Below the pieces are notes generated by a model, which worked only from the letters and a program-made list of their open reading frames with translations, had not been told where the DNA came from and made no database searches. The translations under genes were made by a program, and so were the position numbers. A DNA stretch of 64,000 nt from Puccinellia tenuiflora. Lineage: Eukaryota; Streptophyta; Magnoliopsida; Poales; Poaceae. How positions within the stretch are numbered: position 1 is the first letter of the stretch; the number at the start of each line of letters is the position of its first letter. The stretch covers positions 490,977 to 554,976 of the forward strand of contig QRDG01000609.1 of assembly GCA_012064385.1 (NCBI GenBank), read 5' to 3'. This document shows positions 1 through 12,492 of this stretch, in pieces.

Positions 1-1547
1 TGGATATCATGTCATAGGGACAGTCAGAGACCCAGGTATGTCTTTCTAGCATTTCTCATGATGACATTGTATCGAAGATTTCCTTGGTTAACACACCTGC
101 AAGCAAATGAACTATATATTTGGGGATTTCTGTAACTTGGCAGGGAATCGAAAAAAAGTGGGACACCTTTGGAAACTACCAGGTGCAAACGAGAGGCTCC
201 AACTTGTGAGAGCTGATTTATTGGAGGAAGAGAGCTTTGACGATGCTGTCATGGCTTGTGAGGGTGTCTTTCACATTGCATCACCTGTCCTCGCTAAATC
301 TGATTCCAATTGCAAGGCATGCTGATTTTTTTAAACACTCGACTCTATTATCACTGCCATGCCATGCAGCTGAATCATCCTAATCATGTTGCAGGAAGCA
401 ACACTTGGTCCTGCAATCAATGGTACCCTAAATGTGCTAAGATCGTGCAAGAAGAGTCCATTTCTCAAAAGGGTTGTTCTCACATCCTCTTCATCTGCGG
501 TAAGGATTAGGGATGAAACTCAGCAGCCAGAATTGTCATGGGATGAAATGACATGGAGCTCTGTGCCACTCTGTGAAAAGCTACAGGTGATATAGAACAT
601 TGTAAACTGCACTGATTGAATTGCTGCAATTAACTTTGATCTGAAGTTGTTCCTCTTCTATGCACCCAAAAAGCTATGGTATGCCCTGGCAAAGATATTT
701 GCAGAGCAAGCAGCATTGGACTTTGCCAAGGAGAATAACATTGACCTTGTGACAGTTCTTCCATCGTTCGTGATTGGACCAAGTTTATCCCATGAATTGT
801 GTACTACTGCTTCAGATATCCTTGGTTTACTTCAAGGTATGTAAGATTTTTCTAGTCAATTATCTCCAATAGGGTAATAAACTTACTATGTGGATTCAGT
901 AATTTAGTTCAACCTTTTCAAGGCTTTTCCTTGATGCAAGTACCTGACTTCAGTTCTAAGAATATTTTAGCATCATTCGAATTGTTAGTCTTAGCCTCTT
1001 AGGTGTTTTGTTTTTCAAATGTTGTACCCTTTGTAGTTAGAAAACTGTTTTTGAATGCTCTTGCAGGTGACACAGACAGGTTCACTTTGTATGGAAGGAT
1101 GGGATATGTTCACATCGACGATGTTGCACGGAGCCACATTTTAGTGTACGAAACACCCGAGGCAACTGGCAGATATTTGTGCAGTTCAGTGGTTCTGGAT
1201 AACAACGAATTGGTTGGCTTACTCGCGAAACAGTTTCCAGTATTCCCCATTCCAAGGAGGTCAGTCTATGCAATACATACAACTGATGCTCATGAGCAGC
1301 CTTAATGTCTTTTCTGCAATCATACATATTTTTCTTCAATTCGTCTACTCAAGCCAAAATTTTGACTAACATATGTACCTTGATATTGCTCTGCAGGCTC
1401 AAGAACCCCTACGGAAAGCAGGCATATCAGCTAAACACATCCAAGCTCCAAGGGCTGGGTCTCAAGTTCAAAGGGGTGCAAGAGATGTTTAACGACTGCA
1501 TCGAATCGCTGAAAGATCAGGGCCATTTGCTGGAGTGCCCGTTGTGA
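1..1547 (+). CDS. TKPR/CCR-like NAD(P)H-dependent reductase, 5' end cut by window
   Basis: Short-chain reductase of the extended SDR (DFR/cinnamoyl-CoA reductase) family, most like tetraketide alpha-pyrone reductase 2, which in pollen-wall (sporopollenin) synthesis reduces polyketide pyrones. Exons: 1-35, 144-316, 395-586, 674-836, 1067-1259, 1397-1547. All phases agree and give about 301 residues plus stop; only the N-terminus with the Gly-rich NAD(P)-binding loop lies outside. Visible in order: GYHVIGTVRDP (cofactor-binding strand and Arg), VFHIASPV, LTSSSSAVR (Ser of the catalytic triad), WYALAK (YxxxK catalytic pair), GYVHIDDVA and a C-terminal EMFNDCIESL. The second intron appears to use a GC donor (AAG|GC at 316-318). 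The gene converges with the DUF547 gene. Assignment to TKPR2 rather than another CCR-like reductase is by remembered family similarity; the family call is firm. Confidence 0.88.
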
Positions 1548-2302
1548 TAGTAGATACAACATGAACAAGCAATAGCCAAACACATCGCAACTATGTCTGG
1601 ATCATGTCAGTTCTCGAGTCATTTTTTTATCTTCAAATAATTCCCATGTAGTCTCCTTACTATACCAAACATCAACTGTCAGCAGCATATTATGCAACTA
1701 AATGGAATCTTTCCATATGCTTTGCAATTTATTCAGTTAGCAATGAAATATTTCAGACATTGAATAGAATTATAGAACTCAGTTACTTTTACCGTGTGTT
1801 TTCTGGTGCCTGACTACCTGGTGTTGCTGGCAACCTTCCTCCATGTATGTAGCATTATCCTGCTGATTATTTCTTTTGACTCTGCATTCGTCCCACTTGC
1901 TTCACTGTCTTGAGATCACCGGCCACAGTGGGAAGCCAAATTAGTAGACAAATTCAGAGTTGACTCCGAATTCCACCTTAATTTCGAAGTGCAGAGAGCA
2001 TCATAGACTGAGAGTTTTCTCTATGCCATTGTCATCGTCTCAATTCTGGATTTATGATTAACTGAAGTGATATACTCATATACCCCACAAAGACAAAAAA
2101 AAAGAAGGGAGACGATTTCACACTTCGACCACCAGCAAACCCAGACTCTGAAACCAAAACCATCACAATTCACATTTCACCTGTATTTACACACTTATAC
2201 ACCACACCATGGGTTAGGTTTATCTAAAACCTGGTAATTACTTACACCGTAATAACAAATCCAAAAGGGAAAAGGGAAACCGAAAACCTGTGCCCGCCTC
2301 GC
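1548..2302. other. 3' intergenic region between convergent genes
   Basis: About 750 bp of AT-rich sequence between the two stop codons, presumably containing both 3' untranslated regions. I see no ORF with coding character, no transposon ends and no RNA gene here. Confidence 0.6.
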
Positions 2303-5300
2303 CTACTCGGACAGATCCCTATGTACAACGTATCTGAAGTTAGACTTGTACGGCAGCCACTCCACGCACTTGTCGATCCTTCTCCTGAGCCGGTGCTGGA
2401 GCTGGGTCATCTCCTTCCGCTGGGCCTCGGACGTGCTCTCGCCGACCAGCTCCATGAGGTGGCGCAGCTCGAGCGCCGCGTCCTTGGCATAGTAGTGCAG
2501 CACCTTGGGTAGCATGAGGGCCTGCTTCTTCACCATGACGTTGGCCTGGATGAACTCGGTCCGGGCCTGCTCCAGCTGGTGGTGTATCTTCTTGGTCGTG
2601 TAAAGCCGTACCTGCCACAAGGTGAATTTCACGGTAAGATTTAATTTTCTTTACCGAGGGCAAAGTGGGAACAATGGCAGGAAGGATTTGAGATGCTAAG
2701 AGCTTACTGGTGGATCAGAAAATGTGCCTGTGGAGAGTGCGAAATGCGCGATCGGCTCAGAATGGTGAAGGGCGTAGGGGTGTCTCGTCATTGACCCTGC
2801 CAGGGATCTTTTTGCTGGCGTGAACAGCGCACGAACCCACTGTGAAGGTAATGATTGTTAGTGTGCATGTGTTTGTCTTTGTTAATAGGGAATTTCATGT
2901 TTTCTGTATCATAGAAGCAGTTCATACCAATGATGGACGATGAGACTGGCATCCGAGGATTGAGTTCTGAATAGTTTGCGCATTTACTGATTCACCACCC
3001 ACATTGTACGCAGCCTGACAATACATTTTGTTCAAATGCTCAGGCATGTTCAGACTATAACTCTATAAGCAGAGATAGAACTAGGCTATAAAATGTACCT
3101 TCAGAATCATGTCTGTGCTCTTCATGCGTTTATCGTGTATCCCGTAGGCCAGAAAAGCCTGTATATCACAAGGCAGTATACGTTAGATTACTGAAGTTAA
3201 CATTGCACCCAGCAAAAGGTAACTAATGTGTGCTTTGAGCGTAGAGCAATACATGCATGACTAAAGCATTGTGGATGTTGATCCAAAAGCAGAGCTGCTC
3301 CTCATGTGTCATCTTTGTTGGATCAATTTTTTCGAGCCGTTGTATCAGGGATCTGGATACAGTAGAAATAAATTTATAAATTAGTGACTGAAGCCCGCAT
3401 CTTCCATAAGTTCAACTCACCATAGAAAAATCACGGGTTCTCTTGTTTTTTGTTGCTTACCTAATAGTCTCCAGCATTTTTGAGGCATATTCAAACTTGT
3501 CGGCATCTATATGTATCCTTGGAACAATTATCATGCCTATGTTTTGTTCGCTATTCTCCTTTTGGTATCCATATTGGCGAGGGCTTGTGGTGGCATCAAA
3601 GTTATACCGAGGGCTCCAGCTATCGTTATGCCGCCTCGGAGAGAAGGTACTTGAAGATGAAACAGAAGGACTTGGTGAAGTCACAGAGTCTGCATCTTGA
3701 GATGGCGTGCTTGCAAGCTTGCAGTAGACAGAAGCAATGCAGCTTAAGATGTCCTCTGACAGTTTGCAAGATATCTTAGGTACATATTCAGAAATAGAAG
3801 CACTCAAGAAGTTCACTAGGCTAGAATGCTTGGAAACTGATCTTGATATCTCCTGTAAGATACCAAAGTTGAGACAGATGTTTCAGGTCAGGACCATCAT
3901 TTTGCAAGGATGGGTATACCGAAAGACTCAAAAAAAAAAGAGGTAGTTCATACACTCTTAGAATCTGAGACAGTTGGCAAGTTGAAGGCTGCAGACTGCT
4001 TGATATCTCTTAAACGAAGCGCACCCTCATCGATATTTCTGATGGTCTCTTGATCCACCTGCTGATGGCATTAATCTTAGCATATTGGAGTTCATACTAT
4101 TGACATGACTTGAAAGTACTCATATATCCTGAGTTATGTACCTCGCTAACACTGCAGGAATCGGATAGATGCTGATCAAATGCTCTTCTATAGAGGGACA
4201 GCAGATGCAGTTCCTTGCGGATGACTTCCTGCTCGAGGGCTGCAATCTCCCCAGCTAAATCTGCGATGGACTGCAGAACTGCAAGGTCACGGCTAAGAAC
4301 ACAGGTATAATTTGAAGGTACAGATGAACATGCATAATACTCTCACTTTTCAGTTCATTATGGACAATTGTTTGAATTGGCCTATTATTCTTCACGAATT
4401 ACTAATGGAAAAGAAAACTACTCCAGGATAAAAGCATGGCATAAATATAATACACACATATCTGCATATTTCTTCATCATCAACAACATGTAGAAACCTC
4501 GTGATTCGGCATACCTTTGAAGTAGCTTTTTGAGTTCTTTCCATCGTTTTCCTGGAGTGATGGCCAGACAAATGCCCTGGCATGTTAAGCGAGTGCCTTC
4601 TGTGGAGCATTTTGTCTCGACTGGCGGTCTGCATCATGTGATAAAACCACAACCTGATAGTTAGATTCTATATCAATACTGATGACTGAACTTTGGGCCG
4701 ACTGGGAAACAAAATGTAACAATGCTAAATAGTTTGCAAGATAAATCCACTCACAGGCTTGCAGTAAGAGAATCGCGGTGACATGTCCACTGCACCTCCA
4801 TCGTTCTTCAGCATACTAAAACGACACAGAAGACATAATTATCATCTGATAAGATTCCATGCCAAAATCCAGTGATATAAAAAGATTGCAGACCACTCCC
4901 GAAATATCGTCAAAACTATTGTTTATACAGTCATGTATCATAAAATCCATATAGGTGAAGATGGGTCCAGCATTTCCATGTACAGTGTATGAGTCAACCA
5001 TTTTTTGTAGAACATGAAGTCTGAACGTCCATGCACAGTGCCGCCGTACATATGGCGTAACGATACTGAATGTGATATGACGAGGACGGTTGGCATCAGC
5101 AGTACCCAATAATAAGTTGCTCAGCTACTGAAACAGTGCACAATTGTCAATGCCCTGTATGCACAGCACACACACATATGGAGGATGAACTGGAAGCCGT
5201 ACTCCTTGTCCTTGGTTACGGATTCGATTCTAGAGTTCGTTGTCGGTATGCAGTCTTCTCTGTTAAAAATTAATTCTATCTTTGTTCACGGCTAATCGGG

Positions 5301-5625
5301 GCTAGTCCTGTACGAGTATGAGTTACTGGATACTACACCCTCAAAACGGCTTATAATATGGAACAGAGAAATTACTAATTCTTACTGAAAAATACGTATA
5401 TACTCTTTTCGTCATGTAGCATGTACTACCAAATGATACTCCAGGAATTCTGAAATACGTATTGGACTGCATAAGGAAATTTTGGTTCAGGTTCCGGAAA
5501 TTCTGAAACAAGTCTACTGACCTGTGCGAGTAGCGTTGGGTGAGATTGCAGGAGTGGCTGGACCTGGGCGTGCCGGCGCAGGACGCCGTCTCCGAGAGCA
5601 CCCCTGATCTCCAGGCCCTCTCCAT
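2303..5625 (-). CDS. Lzipper-MIP1 / DUF547 domain protein
   Basis: Plant-specific protein with an N-terminal leucine-zipper (ternary complex factor MIP1 type) and a C-terminal DUF547; molecular function is not established for most members. Eleven exons on the minus strand: 5625-5522, 4815-4755, 4628-4515, 4270-4142, 4058-3954, 3852-3461, 3352-3253, 3158-3099, 3014-2928, 2839-2708, 2611-2303, totalling 1593 bp (530 residues) with consistent phases. The coiled coil is in exon 4 (LAGEIAALEQEVIRKELHLL). A Ser/Pro-rich linker fills the middle of exon 6. DUF547 runs from exon 6 to the end: CFWINIHNALVMH, AFLAYGI, AAYNVGGESVNAQ, FALSTGTFSDP, LYTTKKIHHQLEQA and a terminal WLPYKSNFRYVV. The start is the ATG at 5625; initiation at the ATG in exon 2 (4814) is possible. 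The exon 4 acceptor was chosen by phase and is the least certain junction. Confidence 0.85.
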
Positions 5626-7181
5626 GGCCGCCGAAGTGTCGTCTCAGCGAGAACCTGCCGCAATGGAAGCAGTTCCGGTCACTCGCTCCAACGCCTGTCT
5701 CGTCAGAATGAAGGCGGGAGGAATCCAGTCCGTAGCCAGCAGGACAGGGGGGCCTCGCCTGGAGCTGTCACGGCGGAGCTAGCTAGCAGGGCGAGCTGCC
5801 CATGAGCGAAGGAAGCAACGCGCCGGCGGCGGCTCGCTGCCGTCCAGGCAGTCGGGCACTGTCTAGAAGAGCCCGCAGCGGGAGGAAGAGGCAGCTGGAG
5901 CTTTCTTGGATGCTGACGACGCGAAGAGCACGCGGGGGAGAACAATGGAGGAGTTGAAGCAGAGGAGGGTACGGCCGGATCACGGAGAAGATGAGCACTA
6001 ACTAATCCTCGCGTGCCGACGGTACTAGTAGTACTAGGCGGAGGTCAGCTAGCTAGCCCACGAGGACAGGAATGCGGAGAGAAGGAAAAGCTACAAGAAG
6101 AAACGTGGGGGTTGAAAAGCCGGCCGGAAAAAGGCGGGGAGGGAGAAGGAGAAAGGAAGCTAGCTAGGAGAATCGAACAATGGCATCAATCTGCCTGTCT
6201 GTCCGTGCCACTGCTGCTATGTAATTCTTTAGCTAAAGAAAGCGGTCGAGAGGCGGAAAGGCTAGGCCGTGGTCGCGTGGAGAGCCATGAGGGGGGAGGA
6301 GGAGGAGGAGCATCAAATCCTTCTCTCGCTGCACTAATGGTAAATAAATAAACGGTTTGACGGAGAAGATCCGAGAATGAGTAGAGCAATTACTCAAGTG
6401 GGGTGGCTGAGGGCAGGTGAGTGAGACCCAGCGAAGGGATTTGGTTCATGCTCCTAGCTAGTAGCTACCTTGTTTTTTCCTGCGCATGCAGATGTAGCTA
6501 GCGAGATGATGGGACCAAATTGGGTAGCCACCTCAGATGGGTAACTGCCGCTTCTTCCCATCGTTACCAAAATTGGCTGTTCCACATTTTATACTCCGCT
6601 ACTAGTAGTACTCGTCTATGGCACGAAGGCCTTATCCTGCTCATGTTAACTTTGGGCGCAAGAGACGTAGATCCTTGCGCACCCTAGCTAGATTCGTTGA
6701 TGCCGCAAGGAGGGGTCACCTTTCTGTGCGACGGAAGCGAAAACGGCTGGCGTTGCGTCGAGTGACGAGTGAGAAGGCGTGATGCATATATATATGGACC
6801 AACCTCCGTACTTGACTCGCGCTGGTCAAAATCGATATTCACCTGATCTACCGATCCGATCCGATCCAACCAACAGCCAAGACTGCGCGCGACACCCCGT
6901 ATGTGCCACCGGCCCGTGAGCTAGCCAAGGAAGGAAAGAGAGACCCAGCTCTGTGAGGCTCCTGGGACGTAGCTAGCCTTTCGTTCCCCCACCGTCCTTG
7001 TCGCCGCATAAACAAGTGCCGGAGATGGATGGGTCGGGAATGAACGTGGCCGTGCGCGGACTCCGGGGAGTTGTTTCTTTCTCTAGTATCTGCTGCCGAC
7101 ACGCGCGGATCAGCGGATGCGCTGCCGCGGCAGAGAATCCAAGCCGGGCGGGCGGTCCCGCCTATCAATCTGCGTCGGTGA
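5626..7181. promoter_or_regulatory. Upstream region of the DUF547 gene
   Basis: No gene is supported here. The stretch holds many short CTAGCTAG-like repeats, GA-rich patches (6060-6320) and an AT run at about 6786-6796 that could be a TATA element, but it is more than 1.1 kb from the proposed start codon. It probably contains the 5' leader and promoter of the minus-strand DUF547 gene; exact transcription start cannot be read from sequence. Confidence 0.35.
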
Positions 7182-9549
7182 GAGCATCTCTAACAGTACA
7201 CTCAAACATGTAACCCTCAAAAACAGTTTAAGGGCCGAGAAAATGCAAATTTGAAGGCCTAGAACAGCCGGTGCAGATTAGTGAGGGTTGGTTTGAGAGC
7301 ACTGATCTGCGCCCCGACCTTCAACCTTCAAACAGGATTTCTAAGAAATGACAGCAACATACAATATTTGCAAATGAATATTAGCAAAACACAATCATGA
7401 AACACACATATCATGAAAGAAACTTGCAGATGATTATAAATGATGCATGGTTCATAGTTTTACATCACATAATCAACATCTTGTCCTTGCAAAAGATCAT
7501 CATCACCATCACATCGGTGACTCAAGCGAAGTTGTCCGCACCTCCGTCGCCACCACCACTCATCGGAGACTCACCTCGGAGAGTAGACGACGCACCACCA
7601 CCACGCAGTAGCCTCTTCCTCTCCGCGATGTCCGCCTTGGTCTCCTTCCACCACGCCAATTGGTCTTCATCCATGTCCTTTTTAGACATCATCATGTGCT
7701 CCTTCTCCTCGGCCATGATCTCTTTCCATGACTTTGCTTCCTTGAGCTTGATCATCCTCTAATCCAATTCGGCCTTCCGGTTGGCATCTTCCCGCCTAGC
7801 TTCCAACTGTGCAAGCTTCACCTCTTTCTTTCTCTCGGTGATAATGAGCTTTGTCTCCAATGCCTTCAATGGCAATGTCTCCTTTGCCTTGATCATTTGA
7901 TCAAGCTTGATGCATCCGCTTCCAACTTCATCATTTCCTTGGCCTTCTTGGATCCCTTCCTTCATCCTCACTATCTTCCATATCGAGCATATCCGATTTC
8001 TTAGGTGCGGATTCTTGATCCCTTACTTTCCATTTGTCAAGATCTTTAAGCAATGCCCAACAATGCTTGAAGGGAAAATGTTTTCCCTTGGAACCGGCCA
8101 TGTCCTTGTACCGCAAGTCAGCATATGTCTCCTACAATATGCATAACATGATCACAATCGGAAGCATAGCATGATCACAACCGTGCAGAATGTAAAATTA
8201 GACATGAACCAACGAGTGAGGTTGAGTATACTCACATAGTCACTCTCAACGGGGCCACTTGGTGGAGCGTTAATCACTTGGTCCATAGCCGCACTCCAAC
8301 GAGCACAAGCGGGCTTTATCACCTCCCACCGTCCTTGAAGTGACCGGTAAGAACGATGGACCAAGCTGCCGGTCTTGGGCTTGAGCTTGCAATACTTGTC
8401 CTCGATCCGTTGCCAATAGCGTTTCCCGATTTGATCCGTGCCATGAACCGCATCCATCCCAATTTCGGACCAACCACGAACCAAAAGAACATCTTCAACC
8501 TCGGTGTAGTTCGACGAGCGGATGATGGGCCGGCGAGCACCCCCTTCCTCTTGAGCGGTTTGGAACGCCGCCTCATTGATCTCGGTCACCTCTTCCTCCT
8601 CCGCACTCGCCTCCTCCTCCTCTTCTTCATCACCTCCAAAGTCGAACGAATCGAGGGGAGGAGCCCCAATGTTCACCTCGGCATCGTTGAGCAGTACCAT
8701 GTAAGAAGCAGTTGGGGCCGACATTTCGTCGAGCACCTCATTGGCGCTTGGCGGCGGAGGGGCGGAGACGAGCGGAGGAGTGGCCTTCTTGCGGCTGGTC
8801 GTCTTCATCCTCTTCGCTCGGGAGACGGCGGCGGCGGGTGCGGGGGCGGGGGACGCGGCGGCGGAGCCTGTGAGGACGTGCGCCCGCCGCCTCTTCACGC
8901 CGACGTGCGTGGCGGCCACCACGGCGGCGCTCGGGGACGGGGCGGGGGCGCTCGAGGCGGGGCCGGCCGCGGGACTCGACGACGGGGCGGGGGCCGGCGG
9001 GGCCTCCATGGCGGAGGCGGAGGTGGGACGAGGACGGTCGGGCGCAGGCGGAGGCGGGGCGGCTCGGGCGGCGGCCGATTCGGGTCGGGATTGGGCGGGG
9101 ACGGACGGCGGCGGGGGTCGGCGGTGAGGCGGCGGGGCCTCCATGGCGGAGGCGGAGGCGGGACGAGGACGGCCGGGCGCCTCGCCGATTCGAGTCGGGA
9201 TTGGGCGGGGACGGACGGCGGCGAGGCGGGGCGGCGGCGCGAGCTCAGACGTGGACGAATCCGGCGGAATCAGGCCGGCGGCGGCGCTGGGAAGGAGGAG
9301 GAGCTCGGGCGGTTGAGGGATGTTTCCCTCCCGCGGCGCGTCGTTGACCAAAATGAAGGGCTCTGGGTATTTGCCTATCAACCTGGGTTTGTGCAGGTTG
9401 GGATGGAAAATGAGGGCCGGGCCTTCAAATTTTTTTGAGGGTTTCAGGGTTTGAGGGCTCTCTTCCACATCAATTTTCTGCCTCGGTCTTAAAAAAAATA
9501 GTTTATTTGAGGGTTTAACCAATTTAAGTGCTCTATATTAGAGATGCGC
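7182..9549 (-). mobile_element. Gene-sized TIR element carrying a Myb/SANT-like ORF
   Basis: The ends form a short inverted repeat: GAGCATCTCTAA at 7182-7193 and its near complement TTAGAGATGCGC at 9538-9549. Both subterminal regions also share CCCTCAAA-rich sequence (about 7210-7330 and 9420-9530). The interior is filled by a two-exon minus-strand ORF related to ORF1-type Myb/SANT proteins of PIF/Harbinger elements; no DDE transposase is present, so the element would be non-autonomous. I could not define a clean target-site duplication. The superfamily assignment is inference from the ORF type. Confidence 0.5.
7522..9144 (-). pseudogene. Myb/SANT-like, NAM-associated-type protein, broken
   Basis: Exon 1 (9144-8236, start at an MEAPP codon run) encodes a Pro/Ala/Arg-rich leader, an acidic EEEEEEASAEEEE stretch and a SANT/Myb-like domain (NYTEVEDVLLVRGWSEIG, then GKRYWQRIEDKY and SLQGRWEVIKP). 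Exon 2 (8131-7522) encodes AGSKGKHFPFKHCW followed by a charged coiled coil (LETKLIITERKKEVKLAQLE) and an MDEDQLAWWKETKADI motif typical of this grass multi-copy family, often mis-named glutathione S-transferase T3-like. Two lesions are visible: a frameshift near 7940-7970 and an in-frame TAG near 7758 where the family normally has Leu. The leader contains a roughly 134-bp tandem duplication (about 8998-9131 and 9132-9235), giving two MEAPP starts. The longer open frame up to 9522 reads into the terminal repeat and is not used. Confidence 0.65.
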
Positions 9550-10632
9550 CTCGGCCGGGTTGGAGCCATATAGTATCATATAGTATGCGCATGCGTACGT
9601 GCGTGTACCTGCGTCGGCTGCTGCAACTGGCCGTGTACCTGGACGCCTGGCGGAGTCGATCGTGGCAGCGACGCGGCCCATGCCGGCGGGACCATCCGCG
9701 CGCCACCTAGCTAGCTAGTGACAACATGTTCAGTTCATCGTTGAACTGAATTCTGAAAAGAAAAGGGAAATCGACATTGAATTGCGCGGATCCGCCAAGT
9801 TTTCAGTGTGGGGCGATATGATCGACGGATGAGCACACGTACACGTGTGGGTCGTGACACCGCCGGGCCGAGCCGAGGAGGGGTCAGTCGTAGGTCTGTG
9901 CGCGCGGCCGTGTGTCGGTGGCGGATCCGCCGGGACCCATATGCACGGACGCGCACTGTGCGTCTGTGCCTGCCACGCATCCATTCCTAGGAGGAGCATC
10001 TGCCGTGGACGTCTGCTATATATCCATCAGGCCCGTTGGTAATCACGAGGAAGTTTCGTCGCGCCGCCATCTCGGACACTGTCACTGACAGGACCACCCA
10101 CCAAACACCCCGCAGCCGCCACCTTTTTCTTTTCTTCTTCTGGTTTTTACTTTTGCTGTCTGTCGTAGGTACATGCATGTCCATGCATCTTGTATGCGTA
10201 CCCAGCGCGCCCTCGGAATAGCGAGAATTTCATGGAAACGTTTTCCTTTTTCTTTCTTGATTGAAACAGTGCAGGAGATGTACTAGTACTTCACCCATGA
10301 GAGGGTTGTCCAGTTAATTCATTTGACGAAAATATCGGCTTAAGGCACCTCCAAGAGTCACGCCATCATCAAAGCAACCGGAGAAGCCTTTCATGCAGCG
10401 TCGGTTCCTCACGTACGCTTCTACGCCTACTAGATTTCTTCTTCAAAATAGACGGGTCTAGGACTGGCGTCGTCACCTCTCTTGCTTTTTCCATGATGAT
10501 GGCCTTCTCCTTTAAGAGAAAAACCAATCTTCTTAGACTGCCAGGGTTGGCATGGCGAGAAAAATCACAGCCTAGTGATACACTGGCACAAACCAATCTT
10601 CTTGCTTTTTGTGCATGTTTTCAAATGAATTT
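9550..10632. other. No gene seen; GC-rich then mixed intergenic DNA
   Basis: 9550-10000 is GC-rich with open frames on both strands that have no recognisable domain and look like base-composition effects. 10330-10600 contains an unassigned possible coding relic on the minus strand (75 codons, no homology recognised). Nothing else can be supported. Confidence 0.4.
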
Positions 10633-10876
10633 TGTTGAAATATAAATATATTGACTAAATGACCAACCATTTTCCAACAGTTTGAACTTTTGGTTCAGTT
10701 GGCTAGTGCATAAATCTAATATGGTATCAGAGCTAAGAGGTCTCAAGTTCAAGACTCCACTCACACTGTATTAGAAGAAAAAAATATTTTGCGGCCTATA
10801 ATGAACACCCACGATAAGGACTATAATATATTAGACATGAGAGAAAGTGTTGAAATATACATATATTAATTAGCAC
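10633..10876 (+). mobile_element. Very small LTR retrotransposon (TRIM/SMART-like), 3' LTR truncated
   Basis: A 5' LTR begins TGTTGAAATATA at 10633 and ends near 10721. It is followed directly by TGGTATCAGAGC (10722-10733), the standard primer-binding site complementary to initiator methionine tRNA. After an internal region of only about 126 bp there is a purine-rich tract (GAGAGAAAG, ending 10847), then a second TGTTGAAATATA start at 10848. The second LTR matches the first for about 30 bp and then diverges. There is no coding capacity. Overall size (about 300 bp if complete) matches the smallest grass LTR elements described as SMARTs; that match is from memory. Confidence 0.7.
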
Positions 10877-11499
10877 TTTACTACAATTTTACCCTATTTA
10901 AGAATTTCCGCCAAAGTTTACCCCAAGTTGTCACAACATGCTATGTTTAACTCCCATTCGGTTTTGGTGACTCTGACCGGTTAGAGTGACTTTCATCCTA
11001 CGTCACTACAATGTGAATTTAGAAGTGTCAGTGTGATCACCCCACTCTCACGACCCGACCAACTTCCTTGGTTGACTCGTGTAACCCATCTCGGCTTTAC
11101 TTCAGCACATCGCATCCGTTTCGTGGTTTTGTCAAGCCAGACCTACTCGGTTGTTCTCATGAAGCAATGAGCATTGTGTCCAAGACGATGAAAAAGCGCA
11201 ATAAGGGGGAGCAGTCGATATCGTAAGGCTCGCCGGATTCGTGTACTACGACATGTTGCTGGTGTGGCACGACAAGTCGCATAAATAGGAACGACACACT
11301 AGACACGTGGTAAGTTTATGCGCTTGCTTCTGAGTTTGCATCTTACCGAGCATCCATATCGGCCTTACAGGGACTGTCTAAATAAAATCTACTACGAAGA
11401 TTTTTAAATACAGTAAATCTTGACACAATGTTCAATTTCGAGGCAAAATGTGGCAAAAAATTACAAGGTTACGTTGTCACAAATTTACCAGCAGGGGTT
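10877..11499. other. Intergenic, no gene seen
   Basis: AT-rich at both ends with a moderately GC-rich middle. No open frame with coding character, no clear element ends. Confidence 0.4.
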
Positions 11500-12492
11500 A
11501 AAAAGTGGATTTCTTCAAGTTTGTATTTTGTTTATACAATTCTACAAATGTCAACCAAAGTGATAGGACGACTACCACATTAAGAGCGATTTGGGCACAT
11601 TTAACATTCTTGTTAGTATTTCCTGTTTGGGAAAAGACCGTACTGCTGCCACCATGATTAAATGGACCCAGAACAGTGCAAAACACCACCTGATTAATCG
11701 TTGTTCATTCCTCCCATTAGCTGTGCATGCGCTCACTCGTGATCGAGCTCAAGTATATTATTCCCCTTGACTAGCTAATCCATGTTCATTTACGTTAAAT
11801 AGCAAAAAATAATCGACGATTGCCAGAAAAAATGAAAAAACAAGATATGGACAACGAGAGAGATATAAACTTTCTCTTTCATATGGTCAAATCCATAGAA
11901 ACCCTGCCGGCAATAATTCGATCGGGTCGTGGTCGATGTGTAGCACCCACTCACGAGATCGCTAGATAGCTTGTTTTGTTTATAGCTTAATCATCTTGAC
12001 CAGGAAACTAACAAACATTAGCTAGGAGGTTACCATCATTCATTCTGCATGGATGGATATGGAACCTATAGCTAGTTAGTTAGGGCAGTGGTTCAACTGT
12101 CTATCGATTTGGGCCCGACATTCCGTTGATCGATTGTGTAGCTTACCGATCCTACCCAACCATAAATCATTCGAACTCTTTATGCAAGCAAGCACTATTC
12201 TTGAAATTACATGGTCGCTTTTATAGTATTTGGTTCCGATGTGGTATTATGAGTTCATTTGTACTTGCACAACCGTGAAGATCCTTTCCAGTATAACTAA
12301 ATTGGATCTCGGTCTCATCTAACTAACCTACCGTACAAACTAATACGAGTTGTTTGGCAAAAAAACTAATACGAGTTTTTTTTTTTTGCGCCTTACCAAC
12401 AAATTAATTCGTACCAACGCACACGTAACCGTATATTGTCAGTATACAGGCTAGGCGGCTAGGTAGCTAGGCCAGGAGCCCAGGATGCATGT

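Noticed and set aside
5703..5998. Extra upstream coding exon for the DUF547 gene
   Set aside because: The minus-strand frames here do not join in phase to the first exon without an unsupported intron and look like leader sequence.
8356..9438. 360-codon plus-strand open frame
   Set aside because: It is antisense to the Myb/SANT-like ORF in GC-rich repeat sequence; its Gly/Arg-rich translation has no domain.
10722..10733. TGGTATCAGAGC as part of a tRNA gene
   Set aside because: It matches the complement of a tRNA 3' end only. No cloverleaf surrounds it, and LTR-like sequence flanks it, so it is a primer-binding site.
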